Assembly: GCA_037142435.1 (NCBI GenBank)
Contig: JBAXAO010000012.1
Coordinates: forward strand, 1 to 33,132
Origin: CAIMZW01 sp037142435
GTDB taxonomy: Bacteria; Actinomycetota; Actinomycetes; Nanopelagicales; Nanopelagicaceae
Direction of reading: 5' to 3'
DNA length: 33,132 nucleotides
Positions 23,894 to 31,433 of this stretch are shown here, one piece after another. The number at the start of each line of letters is the position of its first letter. Positions within the stretch are counted from its first letter, which is position 1. The notes under the pieces are model-generated. The model had not been told where the DNA came from. It worked only from the letters and a program-made list of their open reading frames with translations, and made no database searches. The position numbers and the translations under genes were made by a program.

Positions 23894-24273
23894 CGGCAAA
23901 TCCCCCTTTTCAGGCATCAAAGGACGCTGCTAGCTCGTGATGCGACCTTCCCCAGTCCACCAAGCTATTCAGGGCTCGTCCTAGGCGCTTAGTAAGCCGC
24001 CGGGATAATCCGATGCCTAATTCTCCCCTACGGTGGCCGGTTTTGCCTAGTCCACAGGCCATGGCCGAAATGGGTCCCTAAAAATGGTCCTGAAAATTGT
24101 TTAGTGATTTACGCCTCTCTACGGCTACACTTTGGGCTAGTCCGACGCTTGGCAGTACCCCGTTTCTCGGCCCCGATTTATCGGGCAGCTTTGTTCGGTA
24201 TAGCTGTATAGAAGAAGACCGGCACTTGAGGATAAGCCTCTTGAGTCAAACAAATACCGAAGGATAAAGCTCA
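23894..24273. other. 380-base gene-free region between DUF3145 and cspA
   Basis: No convincing gene on either strand. It must hold the promoters of DUF3145 (leftward) and cspA (rightward). Visible: the 10-base palindrome GGCCATGGCC at 24057, a hairpin CCCGA-TTTA-TCGGG at 24172-24185, and the near repeat AAATGGGTCC/AAATGGTCC at 24068 and 24083. A long structured leader is common for cold-shock genes, but whether the transcript starts near 24210 or further upstream is unclear. Confidence 0.6.
24177..24204 (+). promoter_or_regulatory. Candidate cspA promoter
   Basis: TTTATC, a 16-base spacer, then TATAGC; a second TATAGA follows ten bases on. Transcription would start near 24211, giving a leader of about 63 bases with AAGGA before the ATG. 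The -35 overlaps the CCCGATTTATCGGG hairpin. Confidence 0.4.
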
Positions 24274-24477
24274 ATGGCAACAGGTACAGTTAAGTGGTTC
24301 AACTCTGAAAAGGGATTTGGTTTCATCGCCGTAGATGGTGGCGGACAAGATGTATTCGTTCACTACTCTGCAATCCAAGGCAATGGCTACAAGTCACTCG
24401 AAGAGGGTCAAGCCGTGACTTTCGAAGTAGTCCAGGGTCCAAAGGGTCCTCAGGCTGACGCAGTTGTTCCTAACTAA
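24274..24477 (+). CDS. cspA: Cold-shock protein CspA family
   Basis: A 67-residue single-domain cold-shock protein that binds single-stranded RNA and DNA and melts RNA structure. Seen: MATGTVKWFNSEKGFGFIAV with the RNP1 motif KGFGFI (residues 13-18) and RNP2 VFVHY (residues 27-31). It is complete, and its Shine-Dalgarno GAAGGATA lies nine bases before ATG. It ends in tandem TAA stops and a strong terminator, so it is a single-gene unit. Confidence 0.97.
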   Translation: MATGTVKWFNSEKGFGFIAVDGGGQDVFVHYSAIQGNGYKSLEEGQAVTFEVVQGPKGPQADAVVPN

Positions 24478-24490
24478 TAACCATTAACTC

Positions 24491-24526
24491 AAAAGAGGAT
24501 CGGCTTTTAGCTGGTCCTCTTTTTTT
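24491..24526. terminator. Bidirectional Rho-independent terminator
   Basis: AAAAGAGGA (24491-24499) pairs with TCCTCTTTT (24515-24523), a nine-pair stem with a 15-base loop, followed by a run of T to 24526. It ends cspA and, read from the other side with four T, can end the M23 peptidase gene that stops 22 bases away. Confidence 0.85.
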
Positions 24527-24547
24527 ATGCCTAAAATAAATTGAGAA

Positions 24548-25147
24548 TCAGTACGCCGGGATCTTCGGAACGGTGCCGATCTTCTTCTCCAGCTTGGCAA
24601 TCCCATTCTTAGGTGAGATATCTTTCCCAGCCTTCCACGCATCCAAATAGCTCCAGGGATAAATTTCCCCCCGCCTTACCCACCAGATGCCACTCTTGGT
24701 CGGCCAAGAAATCCCAAAGTGCAGGTGCGGAGCCAAACCTTTGGCATCGCCACTATTTCCTACCTTGCCAATCACATCCCCCACATTGACGCGTAACCCT
24801 GGGACCATCTCTTTTGGAATAAAGGAGAGATGCGAGCCGTAATAACGGACGCCATCATCTCCGACCATAGAAATTGAAAGCCCGCCACGGTCGGCACCTT
24901 TATTTGTTTTCCACGTAAATCGATCCACTCGGTTGACTTCATCGATCGTGCCCGATGTCGGAGCCACAAAAGCGCAGCCCACCTTCGTCAAAATATCGGT
25001 CGCGGGATAGTTATGGTGATATTTCCCGTAAGTAACAGCGCAGCCAGAAATTGGAAAGGTGTAGTTGGGAGCAGCGTGCGCTGGCACCGCTGAAATACTC
25101 ACCAGCGCCACCGAAAGTAGAACTGCTGCAACCTTAAATCTGGCCAT
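24548..25147 (-). CDS. Secreted M23-family peptidase (LytM-like)
   Basis: A protein of about 199 residues with a signal peptide (MARFKVAAVLLSVALVSISA, cut near PAHAA) and a peptidase M23 domain that cuts peptide cross-links in peptidoglycan or only binds them. Seen: the first zinc ligands in YHHNYPATDI, GGLSISMVGDDGVRYYGSHL, and the closing PHLHFGI motif. The set of His and Asp residues for zinc looks complete. This subgroup usually has HHDYPATD; here the Asp is Asn. ATG 25147 follows directly on GTG 25150, and TATGCT lies seven bases before that GTG, so the message may be leaderless. It runs divergently from tdh. Confidence 0.85.
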   Translation of the reverse strand: MARFKVAAVLLSVALVSISAVPAHAAPNYTFPISGCAVTYGKYHHNYPATDILTKVGCAFVAPTSGTIDEVNRVDRFTWKTNKGADRGGLSISMVGDDGVRYYGSHLSFIPKEMVPGLRVNVGDVIGKVGNSGDAKGLAPHLHFGISWPTKSGIWWVRRGEIYPWSYLDAWKAGKDISPKNGIAKLEKKIGTVPKIPAY

Positions 25148-25157
25148 CACGATCGCT

Positions 25158-25167
25158 AGCATAGACT
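25158..25167. promoter_or_regulatory. Overlapping divergent -10 boxes of the M23 gene and tdh
   Basis: Minus-strand TATGCT (25163-25158) precedes the M23 start by seven bases. Plus-strand TAGACT (25162-25167) lies 23 bases before the tdh ATG. The two hexamers share two bases, so both polymerases could not bind at once. Neither has a good -35, so support is moderate. Confidence 0.35.
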
Positions 25168-25190
25168 GCCGGCATACCTCAAGGAGTTCT

Positions 25191-26216
25191 ATGAAGAGCC
25201 TGAGAAAACTAGAAGCAGCTCCTGGCTTCCAGCTTGTTGATGTCGCAGAGCCGATTGCTGGTCCACGCGATGTAAAAATTAAAGTTCTTCGAACCGGTAT
25301 CTGCGGAACCGATCTCCATATTCAATCTTGGGATTCGTGGGCCGCCGCCACGATCAACGTTCCGATTACACCAGGCCACGAATTCAGCGGAACTGTCGTG
25401 GAAATTGGAGCTGACGTAACAACTATAAACATAGGTGATTTTGTCTCTGGCGAAGGTCACATTGTCTGTGGGCTCTGCCGAAATTGTCGCGCTGGCAGAC
25501 GCCATCTCTGCATGAATACCATCGGACTGGGCGTTAATCGCGATGGCGCATTCGCTGAATATGTCGTCCTTCCCGAAGTCAACGTTTGGAAACATACCGA
25601 GAACATCGATCCGGATTTAGCAGCAATTTTCGATCCGCTCGGAAATGCCGTGCATGTCGCTCTCTCCTTCCCCATCGTTGGAGAAGATGTGCTGATTACT
25701 GGCGCCGGTCCCATTGGTCTTATGGCCGCACAAGTTGCACGCTTCATTGGTGCCAGGTACATAGTTATCACCGACGTCGTCGAAAGTCGGCTCGAACTTG
25801 CCCGCAAATTTGGCGTCGATGTGGCGGTTAATGTCAGGACCGACAACCTAAAAGATGTCATGAATAGCCTGGGTATGACCGAAGGATTCGATATTGCTTT
25901 TGAGATGAGCGGCAGTCCAACCGCGCTCCCCCAAATTCTGGAACACCTAGGTCACGGAGCTCGTGTCGCGTTGCTAGGACTTCCCGGCAAACCCATTGAA
26001 GTGAACTGGTCAAAGGTGATCACCAACATGACCACGATTAAAGGAATCTACGGTCGTGAAATGTTTGAAACTTGGTATGCCATGACCGCAATGATCAAAA
26101 AGGGACTAGATATAAGCCCAGTGATTACTCATCGCTTGCATTTTTCGCAATGGGAGGATGCCTTCGCCATCGCTGCCCGATCCAGCGCCGGAAAAGTTAT
26201 TTTGGAGTGGAGCTAA
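25191..26216 (+). CDS. tdh: L-threonine 3-dehydrogenase
   Basis: A 341-residue zinc enzyme that oxidises threonine to 2-amino-3-oxobutanoate with NAD. Seen: catalytic zinc ligands Cys38 (GICGTDLHI) and His63-Glu64 (PGHEFSG), the four-cysteine structural zinc at Cys93, 96, 99 and 107, the cofactor loop GAGPIGLMA (171-179) and the family-specific KGIYGREMFETWY near the C-terminus. The whole sequence resembles E. coli Tdh. ATG 25191 has AAGGAG four bases upstream; the longer open frame runs into the opposite M23 gene and is not used. kbl follows after one base, completing the two-step pathway. Confidence 0.97.
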   Translation: MKSLRKLEAAPGFQLVDVAEPIAGPRDVKIKVLRTGICGTDLHIQSWDSWAAATINVPITPGHEFSGTVVEIGADVTTINIGDFVSGEGHIVCGLCRNCRAGRRHLCMNTIGLGVNRDGAFAEYVVLPEVNVWKHTENIDPDLAAIFDPLGNAVHVALSFPIVGEDVLITGAGPIGLMAAQVARFIGARYIVITDVVESRLELARKFGVDVAVNVRTDNLKDVMNSLGMTEGFDIAFEMSGSPTALPQILEHLGHGARVALLGLPGKPIEVNWSKVITNMTTIKGIYGREMFETWYAMTAMIKKGLDISPVITHRLHFSQWEDAFAIAARSSAGKVILEWS

Positions 26217-26217
26217 C

Positions 26218-27387
26218 ATGTTTGAAACCGCTCGCCAGGAATTACTCTCGGAACTCGCAGCCATAAGTGATGCCGGCACCAAGAAATCAGAAGTATCTAT
26301 CACCTCTGCACAAGGCACATCGATAGAGATTGATGGCAAACCTTTTATCAATTTTTGCGCCAATAATTACCTAGGTCTGTCCAATCATCCACAGATAGTG
26401 GCGGCCGCAAAACAAAGTTTGGATGAACACGGCTATGGCCTTTCAAGCGTTCGCTTCATTTGCGGCACGCAAGATATCCATCTGCAACTAGAACACGAGC
26501 TCTCACTGTTCCTGCACCAAGAAGCCACAATTCTCTTTCCTTCATGTTTTGATGCCAATGGTGGAATTTTTGAAGTCCTCATGAAAGAAGAGGATGCAAT
26601 CATCTCAGACGAGCTCAACCATGCTTCGATCATTGATGGCATTCGTCTTTCGAAAGCGAAAAGATTTCGATACCGAAACCGTGACATGGCTGATCTTGAG
26701 ACTCAACTCATTGCTGCACAGGGATCCCGAAGAATTCTCATAGTCACCGATGGCGTATTTTCCATGGATGGCTACATCGCTCCCCTCGCCGAAATTTGCG
26801 ATCTAGCCGAGAAGCACGGAGCAATGGTGATGGTCGATGACTCCCACGCCGTAGGTTTCATTGGCGACAATGGCGCGGGCACTCCCGAGCTCTGTGGCGT
26901 TCAAGATCGAATAGATATTCTCTCCGGAACCCTCGGCAAAGCTCTGGGCGGCGCATCCGGTGGCTACATCAGCGCTCATAAAGAAATTGTCGATCTGCTC
27001 AGACAACGGGCGCGCCCCTACCTTTTCTCGAATGCCGTTCCGCCCACCGTCGTCTCTGGATCACTCAAGGCACTCGAACTTGTGCGCGCAGGTAAATCGA
27101 TGCGAGCCCAATTGCAGATCAATGCTCAGCTCTTTCGCGAACTCATGGTTGCCGAAGGTTTCACTTTGCTTCCCGGTATGCATCCCATCATTCCTGTCAT
27201 GTTTGCTTCAGAGGTCGAGGCAGCCAAATGTGCGGCGGGATTACATGACCGGGGCATTCATGCAGTCGCTTTCTCTTATCCGGTCGTCCCCATTGGAAAA
27301 GCGCGCATCCGCATTCAAATATCGGCTCAGCACACCGAATCAGATATCCGAAAGTGCGTGGAGGCCTTCAAAACATCGCGAATCTGA
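26218..27387 (+). CDS. kbl: Glycine C-acetyltransferase (2-amino-3-ketobutyrate CoA ligase)
   Basis: A PLP enzyme that splits 2-amino-3-oxobutanoate with CoA into glycine and acetyl-CoA, the second step after Tdh. Seen: FCANNYLGLSNHP, RFICGTQDIH, DELNHASIIDG, the PLP contacts DDSHAVG (Asp207, His210) and the lysine in SGTLGKALGG (Lys241). Length is 389. ATG 26218 is one base after the tdh stop and has GGAG upstream. Together tdh-kbl let the cell use threonine as a source of glycine and acetyl-CoA. The stop codon overlaps the -35 of the following tRNA promoter. Confidence 0.97.
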   Translation: MFETARQELLSELAAISDAGTKKSEVSITSAQGTSIEIDGKPFINFCANNYLGLSNHPQIVAAAKQSLDEHGYGLSSVRFICGTQDIHLQLEHELSLFLHQEATILFPSCFDANGGIFEVLMKEEDAIISDELNHASIIDGIRLSKAKRFRYRNRDMADLETQLIAAQGSRRILIVTDGVFSMDGYIAPLAEICDLAEKHGAMVMVDDSHAVGFIGDNGAGTPELCGVQDRIDILSGTLGKALGGASGGYISAHKEIVDLLRQRARPYLFSNAVPPTVVSGSLKALELVRAGKSMRAQLQINAQLFRELMVAEGFTLLPGMHPIIPVMFASEVEAAKCAAGLHDRGIHAVAFSYPVVPIGKARIRIQISAQHTESDIRKCVEAFKTSRI

Positions 27388-27412
27388 CAATGCTCCCTAC
27401 ATCGCATAAACT
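27384..27412 (+). promoter_or_regulatory. Near-consensus housekeeping promoter of the CAT tRNA
   Basis: CTGACA (27384-27389), a 17-base spacer, TAAACT (27407-27412), then nine bases to the first tRNA base. It overlaps the kbl stop TGA. This is the best sigma-70-type promoter I find in the window. Confidence 0.75.
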
Positions 27413-27421
27413 CCTCCAGTC

Positions 27422-27498
27422 GGGGCGGTAGCTCAGTTGGTTAGAGCCCGGAACTCATAATTCCGTCGTCGTCGGTTCGAGCCCGACTCGCCCCACCA
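27422..27498 (+). tRNA. tRNA with anticodon CAT, probably elongator tRNA-Met
   Basis: A 77-base cloverleaf: acceptor GGGGCGG/TCGCCCC, D loop AGTTGGTTAGA, anticodon arm CGGAA, loop CTCATAA, TTCCG, T arm GTCGG/CCGAC, discriminator A and an encoded CCA. The first acceptor pair is G-C, so it is not the initiator. CAT also occurs in tRNA-Ile2 modified by TilS; I favour Met, but this is unproven. Confidence 0.93.
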
Positions 27499-27535
27499 AG
27501 AATTGCCACTCGAAAAACTCCCCAGCGAGAATGGC

Positions 27536-27541
27536 TATGAT
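27536..27541 (+). promoter_or_regulatory. Candidate -10 box (TATGAT) for the DnaX-like gene
   Basis: TATGAT, one mismatch from consensus, lies exactly six bases before the ATG at 27548. No Shine-Dalgarno is present, so a leaderless message is likely. The gene could also be read through from the tRNA promoter. Confidence 0.5.
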
Positions 27542-27547
27542 GAAAAC

Positions 27548-27823
27548 ATGTCCGATTTAGAGCAACCTTTCCAAGAGTTAAAGCGTCAATGGAACGTTGT
27601 GCTGGATCGTGTTCTCGAACAAGATCGAATCGCATGGCTGGCTTTCTTCGATGCTCGCTTGGCATCTCTAGAAAATGATCAATTGACCCTTAGTTTTGCA
27701 GATAGTCAAAAATTCGGTGGTCAGCATGATTTCGCAGTGGCTCGAAACCCCAAGCACACCGAAATTCTGATGAATGCTATTCACGAAGTAACTGGTTTCG
27801 ATCTCACCATTCACGAAAAATGA
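27548..27823 (+). CDS. Small protein resembling the DnaX C-terminal domain
   Basis: A 91-residue acidic soluble protein, no signal or membrane segment. Seen: LKRQWNVVLDRVLEQDRIAW, then LENDQLTLSFAD, and a C-terminal AIHEVTGFDLTIHE. The spacing of W, VL, R-x-AW, L-x-L-x-F and the final VTG-x-x-x-TI recalls the domain at the end of actinobacterial DNA polymerase III gamma/tau (WPDVLxxVK ... W ... LTLGF ... LG). This is a memory-based similarity, not a tested one. I see no other link to replication nearby. ATG 27548 is chosen because the frame before it has only a TTG and the TATGAT box fits. Its stop overlaps the GH25 start (ATGA), so the two are coupled. Confidence 0.75.
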   Translation: MSDLEQPFQELKRQWNVVLDRVLEQDRIAWLAFFDARLASLENDQLTLSFADSQKFGGQHDFAVARNPKHTEILMNAIHEVTGFDLTIHEK

Positions 27824-29181
27824 AACGCCGACTTCCCCTCATCGCTCTCCTGATCGGAGCCAGTCTTTCCATGCTGGTGAATTCAGCGGATGCGACCGCT
27901 CCTGCGAAAGTTGCTGCTTTAGGTCCAGGCTCTCGAATACATGGAATCGATATCAGCAGGTGGCAGCATCCTGGAAACAAGACCATCGACTTTAAGAAGA
28001 TGTACAAGGCGGGCATTAGGTTTGTTTTGATCAAGGGTTCGGATGCAATCGATGCCGCCGACGCCACGGCTCTTAAGTATTTAAAAGTCGATCGAGCAGC
28101 TGCCCAGGCGGCGGGTCTGTATACGGGCTTCTATCATTACGCCACTTTGCCTGACAGCGTTGACCCTGCTTTTATAGTGGCCGATGCCAAAGCGCAGGCT
28201 CAGAAAGTCGTCTGGCGCCTAGCGACGATTGGCGGCTACAGCGCAAAGGATCTTCCGGTCACTCTCGATCTGGAAAATAATTGTGTACGCAAAGATTCTG
28301 CTGGGACCTGTCTGAAATTTATGAATAAGAAGTATGTGACCCTCTGGGCACAAACGTGGCTAGCAACAGTTGCCTTGAAAACTGGGCGTCCTCCGATTGT
28401 TTATTCCTATCCACAGTTTCTAGAAAATGCGATGGTGCGATCAGCTGATTTTGTTCAATATCCCCTGTGGATTGCCCATTACAACATCAACCCCGCAGTG
28501 CAAACTGCCCAACCCGGCGCCAAGAATGTGGGTTGTTATTCGCACTCCTGGACAACATCTGATTGCGCTACCCAATGGCAGATCTGGCAATACACCTCGT
28601 GTGGCATTGGATCGAAATATGGAGTACCTACCGACCGCGTGGACCTAGATGTGTTTGGTGGGTCGTCCACTGATTTCTTGGCGTTGACTGCTGGAATTTG
28701 GATTCCTACTCGTTTTGATTTCTTGCCAGTGGATGAACCCACCACGATGAATGTGATTTCGACGTTGAGTAAAACCACGAAAGACATCACGCAAATAGTT
28801 GTGGATGTACTTCGCCCCAGCGGATCCCCCGTCGTAACTGGAACCGTCAATTTCACTTCGTTAGATTCGCTGATGACAAATGGAGCTCAAAAGGCAATTC
28901 GCTCGGCCAGCGGCCGTTGGACTTTGAACATCACAAAATTGAATGCCGGTCACTACTTAGGCTTGGTCAATTACATCGATGAGACCGGCACCCATGCCAA
29001 CAATGCAATACCTGTATCCTTCGATATCGCAGCGGCTCCGACTCCCACGGCAACGCCCACGCCCACACCCACACCCACACCCATATTGTCACCTTCGACA
29101 TCGCCGCTACCCACGCCAACAAAGAGTCCTTCGATAAAACCAACTCCCGTTGATGTTTGTGCCGGACAGATTCGAAATTAA
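27820..29181 (+). CDS. Secreted GH25 lysozyme with C-terminal Ig-like region and Thr-Pro tail
   Basis: A 453-residue exported muramidase that cleaves the glycan of peptidoglycan. Seen: signal peptide (residues 1-25, LPLIALLIGASLSML), a GH25 domain at about 40-290 with the catalytic site GIDISRWQ (Asp44) and LDLE (Asp150, Glu152), and WQIWQYT near its end. A second domain at about 310-405 looks like an Ig-like fold (VVDVLRPSGSPVVTGTVNFT). The last 45 residues are a Thr-Pro/Ser-Pro repeat that ends in VCAGQIRN without a sortase motif or membrane helix. The start overlaps the DnaX-like gene by four bases. The stop shares TTAA with the opposite alpha-galactosidase gene. Confidence 0.9.
   Translation: MKRRLPLIALLIGASLSMLVNSADATAPAKVAALGPGSRIHGIDISRWQHPGNKTIDFKKMYKAGIRFVLIKGSDAIDAADATALKYLKVDRAAAQAAGLYTGFYHYATLPDSVDPAFIVADAKAQAQKVVWRLATIGGYSAKDLPVTLDLENNCVRKDSAGTCLKFMNKKYVTLWAQTWLATVALKTGRPPIVYSYPQFLENAMVRSADFVQYPLWIAHYNINPAVQTAQPGAKNVGCYSHSWTTSDCATQWQIWQYTSCGIGSKYGVPTDRVDLDVFGGSSTDFLALTAGIWIPTRFDFLPVDEPTTMNVISTLSKTTKDITQIVVDVLRPSGSPVVTGTVNFTSLDSLMTNGAQKAIRSASGRWTLNITKLNAGHYLGLVNYIDETGTHANNAIPVSFDIAAAPTPTATPTPTPTPTPILSPSTSPLPTPTKSPSIKPTPVDVCAGQIRN
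29053..29083 (+). repeat. Six-base tandem repeat coding the Thr-Pro tail
   Basis: About five copies of a CACCCA-like unit (ACGCCC twice, then ACACCC three times) within the lysozyme gene. They code for Thr-Pro pairs. A pure hexamer run can gain or lose copies without breaking the frame. Confidence 0.8.
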
Positions 29182-31298
29182 CCGACTCTTGTTGCTGAAA
29201 TCAGAATGGCATTCTCTGGAGCAAGAATTGGCGGACGAACTCCGATGGAGGCAAGTGCAGCACCGCTGAGGCGCACACCTTTAAGCCAAGGTGGATTCTT
29301 GATTTGCAGTGCACGTGGCTTACCCACATCGCCTACAACTTTGACCTCGTAGATCGCCTTGGGATCCAAACCAGGAATCAGCGCCATGGCGGGGAAATTA
29401 GATTCGTTCATGCGGTGTTGAACATAGGCAAAGAGGGCTTCGCTCTGATCTTGTGCCACAACTCCATAAAGGAAAGCATTTGTATCGGGATGATCGACTC
29501 GCACTGCTCGACCGGAGTGCAACATCCCGCGCTTGGCTTTGTAAAGAGCGGCCCACTTTTTCAGGATGGCTAGTTCTTCTTCATTAGCCTCGGTGACGTT
29601 CCACTCGATACCAGCGTGCCCAAAGATTGCGTTGATAGCTCGGAAACTAATTTCGTGCGTGCGTGCAGTTTGATGCCCATGGGTGGGGCCAATATGGGTT
29701 CCCAGCATTTCCGGAGGAATCGCGATTCCGGTCCAGCGTTGAATAGTTTGGCGCTCCAATGCATCGTTGTTATCGCTGGTCCAGAAACGATCGACAACAT
29801 CGACAATCCCTAAGTCAACGCGAGCACCACCTGAAGCACAGCTTTCGATCTCTAACTTGGGATGGCGACGCTTTAATTCGGCGAAGAGGCGGTAAATCGC
29901 CGCGGTCTGATTGTGAATGGATGCTTGTCCCAAATGCCCGGCATCATTGAGTCCGCGGTTGTGATCCCATTTAATGTAAGCAATGTTGTATTCAGATAAA
30001 ACCGCATCCACTTGACCCAACACATGCTCGTAAGCACCTGGATGAGAAATATCAAGAACTAACTGATTACGCCACAACGGCGGCACGCGATCGGCTTCGT
30101 GGAGGATCCATTCCGGATGCGCGCGATAGAGGTCGGAATCCGGGTTAACCATCTCGCCCTCGAACCACAGACCGAATTCAATGCCCTTGTCATTGATGTA
30201 TTTGATGATCGAGCCCAGCCCGTTTGGCCAGACTGCCGGGTCCACGACCCAGTCACCGAGACCGGCGCGGTCATGGCGACGATCATGGAACCAGCCATCA
30301 TCCAAAACCATGCGTTCGACACCTATTTCAGCAGCGGCATCGGCAATCTTCTTGATCGTCTCTTCATCATGGGCAAAGTAAACGGCCTCCCAGACGTTGA
30401 GAGTCAGTGGACGTGGGCGCACATTGGTGGGGTGATGAGGTCGTGCCCGTAACCAAGAATGGTAATTGTGGCTGAGCCCATCGAGACCGGCATCGCTGTA
30501 GTTGGCAACGACACCAGGCACTTGATAACTGGCGCCGGGAGCCAAAATTATTTCGCCGGGCATCAAAAGTTCTCCTGCACCAATAGATTGCACACCGTCC
30601 GCTAATCGCTCGACATGGTGAACGGAGTTTCCGCTCCAGGCCATGCTGAGTGCCCAGGCTTCTCCTCCAGAAAAATTGGAGTTAGAGGTCATGGCGATTT
30701 GAGCAATCGTGTAATCGTGGCCAGTTCTGCCTTCGCGAATTTCGCGGCTCGAAAGTCCGGCGACGATGGGACGTCGTTGTGGATGGCGCTCGTGAGACCA
30801 GCGACCTGTGAAATCCAAAATTTCGCGAGCGCGATCGGCCAATGGCAACCAATAAACGAATTGGTCTACCGAGTAATCTGCATCACCTTTGTTGGTCAGA
30901 ATGGCATTGATCTTGAGAATGCCTTCTTCGGTGAGCTGGTAAGAAATTTCCAGGTGTAGCGCTGCGGCTTCATCGTGCAATTGAGCAATTAAGGTGTTTC
31001 CTTGATGTGAGTAATCGACCAATGCGAAATGTGTGGACCAAGCTTTTCCGCTGCGATGACCAGAGAGAGTTGGATGCCCTAGAAAGCTGCGCGAATGTTC
31101 ACGCATGATGCCCGGAGTCAATGCCTCGTCGGTGCTGCTTTGAGAGACTGACTTGGTTACGGCACTCTTGAGATCACCAGGATCTCCGATTACTTCAATA
31201 TCTCGACCCCAATACAAGATAGAAAGAACTTGCTCATGGGCTTCAAAGACCACCGTACTGCTGGATGATCGCAACTGAATTAATTCTCTAGAACTCAC
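29178..31298 (-). CDS. Alpha-galactosidase, GH36
   Basis: A 706-residue cytoplasmic enzyme that removes alpha-1,6-galactose from melibiose, raffinose and similar sugars. Seen: N-terminal beta-sandwich, WEAVYFAHDEETIKKIAD, LDDGWFH, GLWFEGEMVNPDSDLY, the nucleophile in YIKWDHNRG (Asp445) and the acid/base in RFWTSDNND (Asp509), with CASGGARVDLG between them. All GH36 hallmarks are intact. I chose GTG 31298 because GGAGAG lies eight bases upstream; a longer frame to 31334 lacks a site. It diverges from the beta-galactosidase gene across a 135-base gap, so the two form a galactoside-use pair. Confidence 0.95.
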   Translation of the reverse strand: MSSRELIQLRSSSSTVVFEAHEQVLSILYWGRDIEVIGDPGDLKSAVTKSVSQSSTDEALTPGIMREHSRSFLGHPTLSGHRSGKAWSTHFALVDYSHQGNTLIAQLHDEAAALHLEISYQLTEEGILKINAILTNKGDADYSVDQFVYWLPLADRAREILDFTGRWSHERHPQRRPIVAGLSSREIREGRTGHDYTIAQIAMTSNSNFSGGEAWALSMAWSGNSVHHVERLADGVQSIGAGELLMPGEIILAPGASYQVPGVVANYSDAGLDGLSHNYHSWLRARPHHPTNVRPRPLTLNVWEAVYFAHDEETIKKIADAAAEIGVERMVLDDGWFHDRRHDRAGLGDWVVDPAVWPNGLGSIIKYINDKGIEFGLWFEGEMVNPDSDLYRAHPEWILHEADRVPPLWRNQLVLDISHPGAYEHVLGQVDAVLSEYNIAYIKWDHNRGLNDAGHLGQASIHNQTAAIYRLFAELKRRHPKLEIESCASGGARVDLGIVDVVDRFWTSDNNDALERQTIQRWTGIAIPPEMLGTHIGPTHGHQTARTHEISFRAINAIFGHAGIEWNVTEANEEELAILKKWAALYKAKRGMLHSGRAVRVDHPDTNAFLYGVVAQDQSEALFAYVQHRMNESNFPAMALIPGLDPKAIYEVKVVGDVGKPRALQIKNPPWLKGVRLSGAALASIGVRPPILAPENAILISATRVG

Positions 31299-31433
31299 TT
31301 TTACTCTCCATTTCACGGGCGAGATTACTAGCAATCATTCCTTTTCATTTCGCTTTTCACTAGAGTTTGCCCCTGGACATTGGCTCGCCGGTCGCGCCGT
31401 TAAATTGCCCGCTCATCTTGAATTGGAGTTTTC
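31299..31433. promoter_or_regulatory. Divergent control region of the two galactosidase genes
   Basis: A 135-base gap holding both promoters. The strongest structure is the 14-base imperfect palindrome at 31323-31336, GATTACTAGCAATC, symmetric around CTAG with one mismatched pair. On the minus strand it overlaps TAATCT, a possible -10 for the alpha-galactosidase. For the plus strand TAGAGT at 31361 and TAAATT at 31401 are weak -10 candidates. A LacI- or ROK-type repressor site is plausible but the regulator gene is not in view. Confidence 0.4.

Noticed and set aside
24172..24185. CCCGATTTATCGGG hairpin as a terminator
   Set aside because: No T-run follows on either strand.
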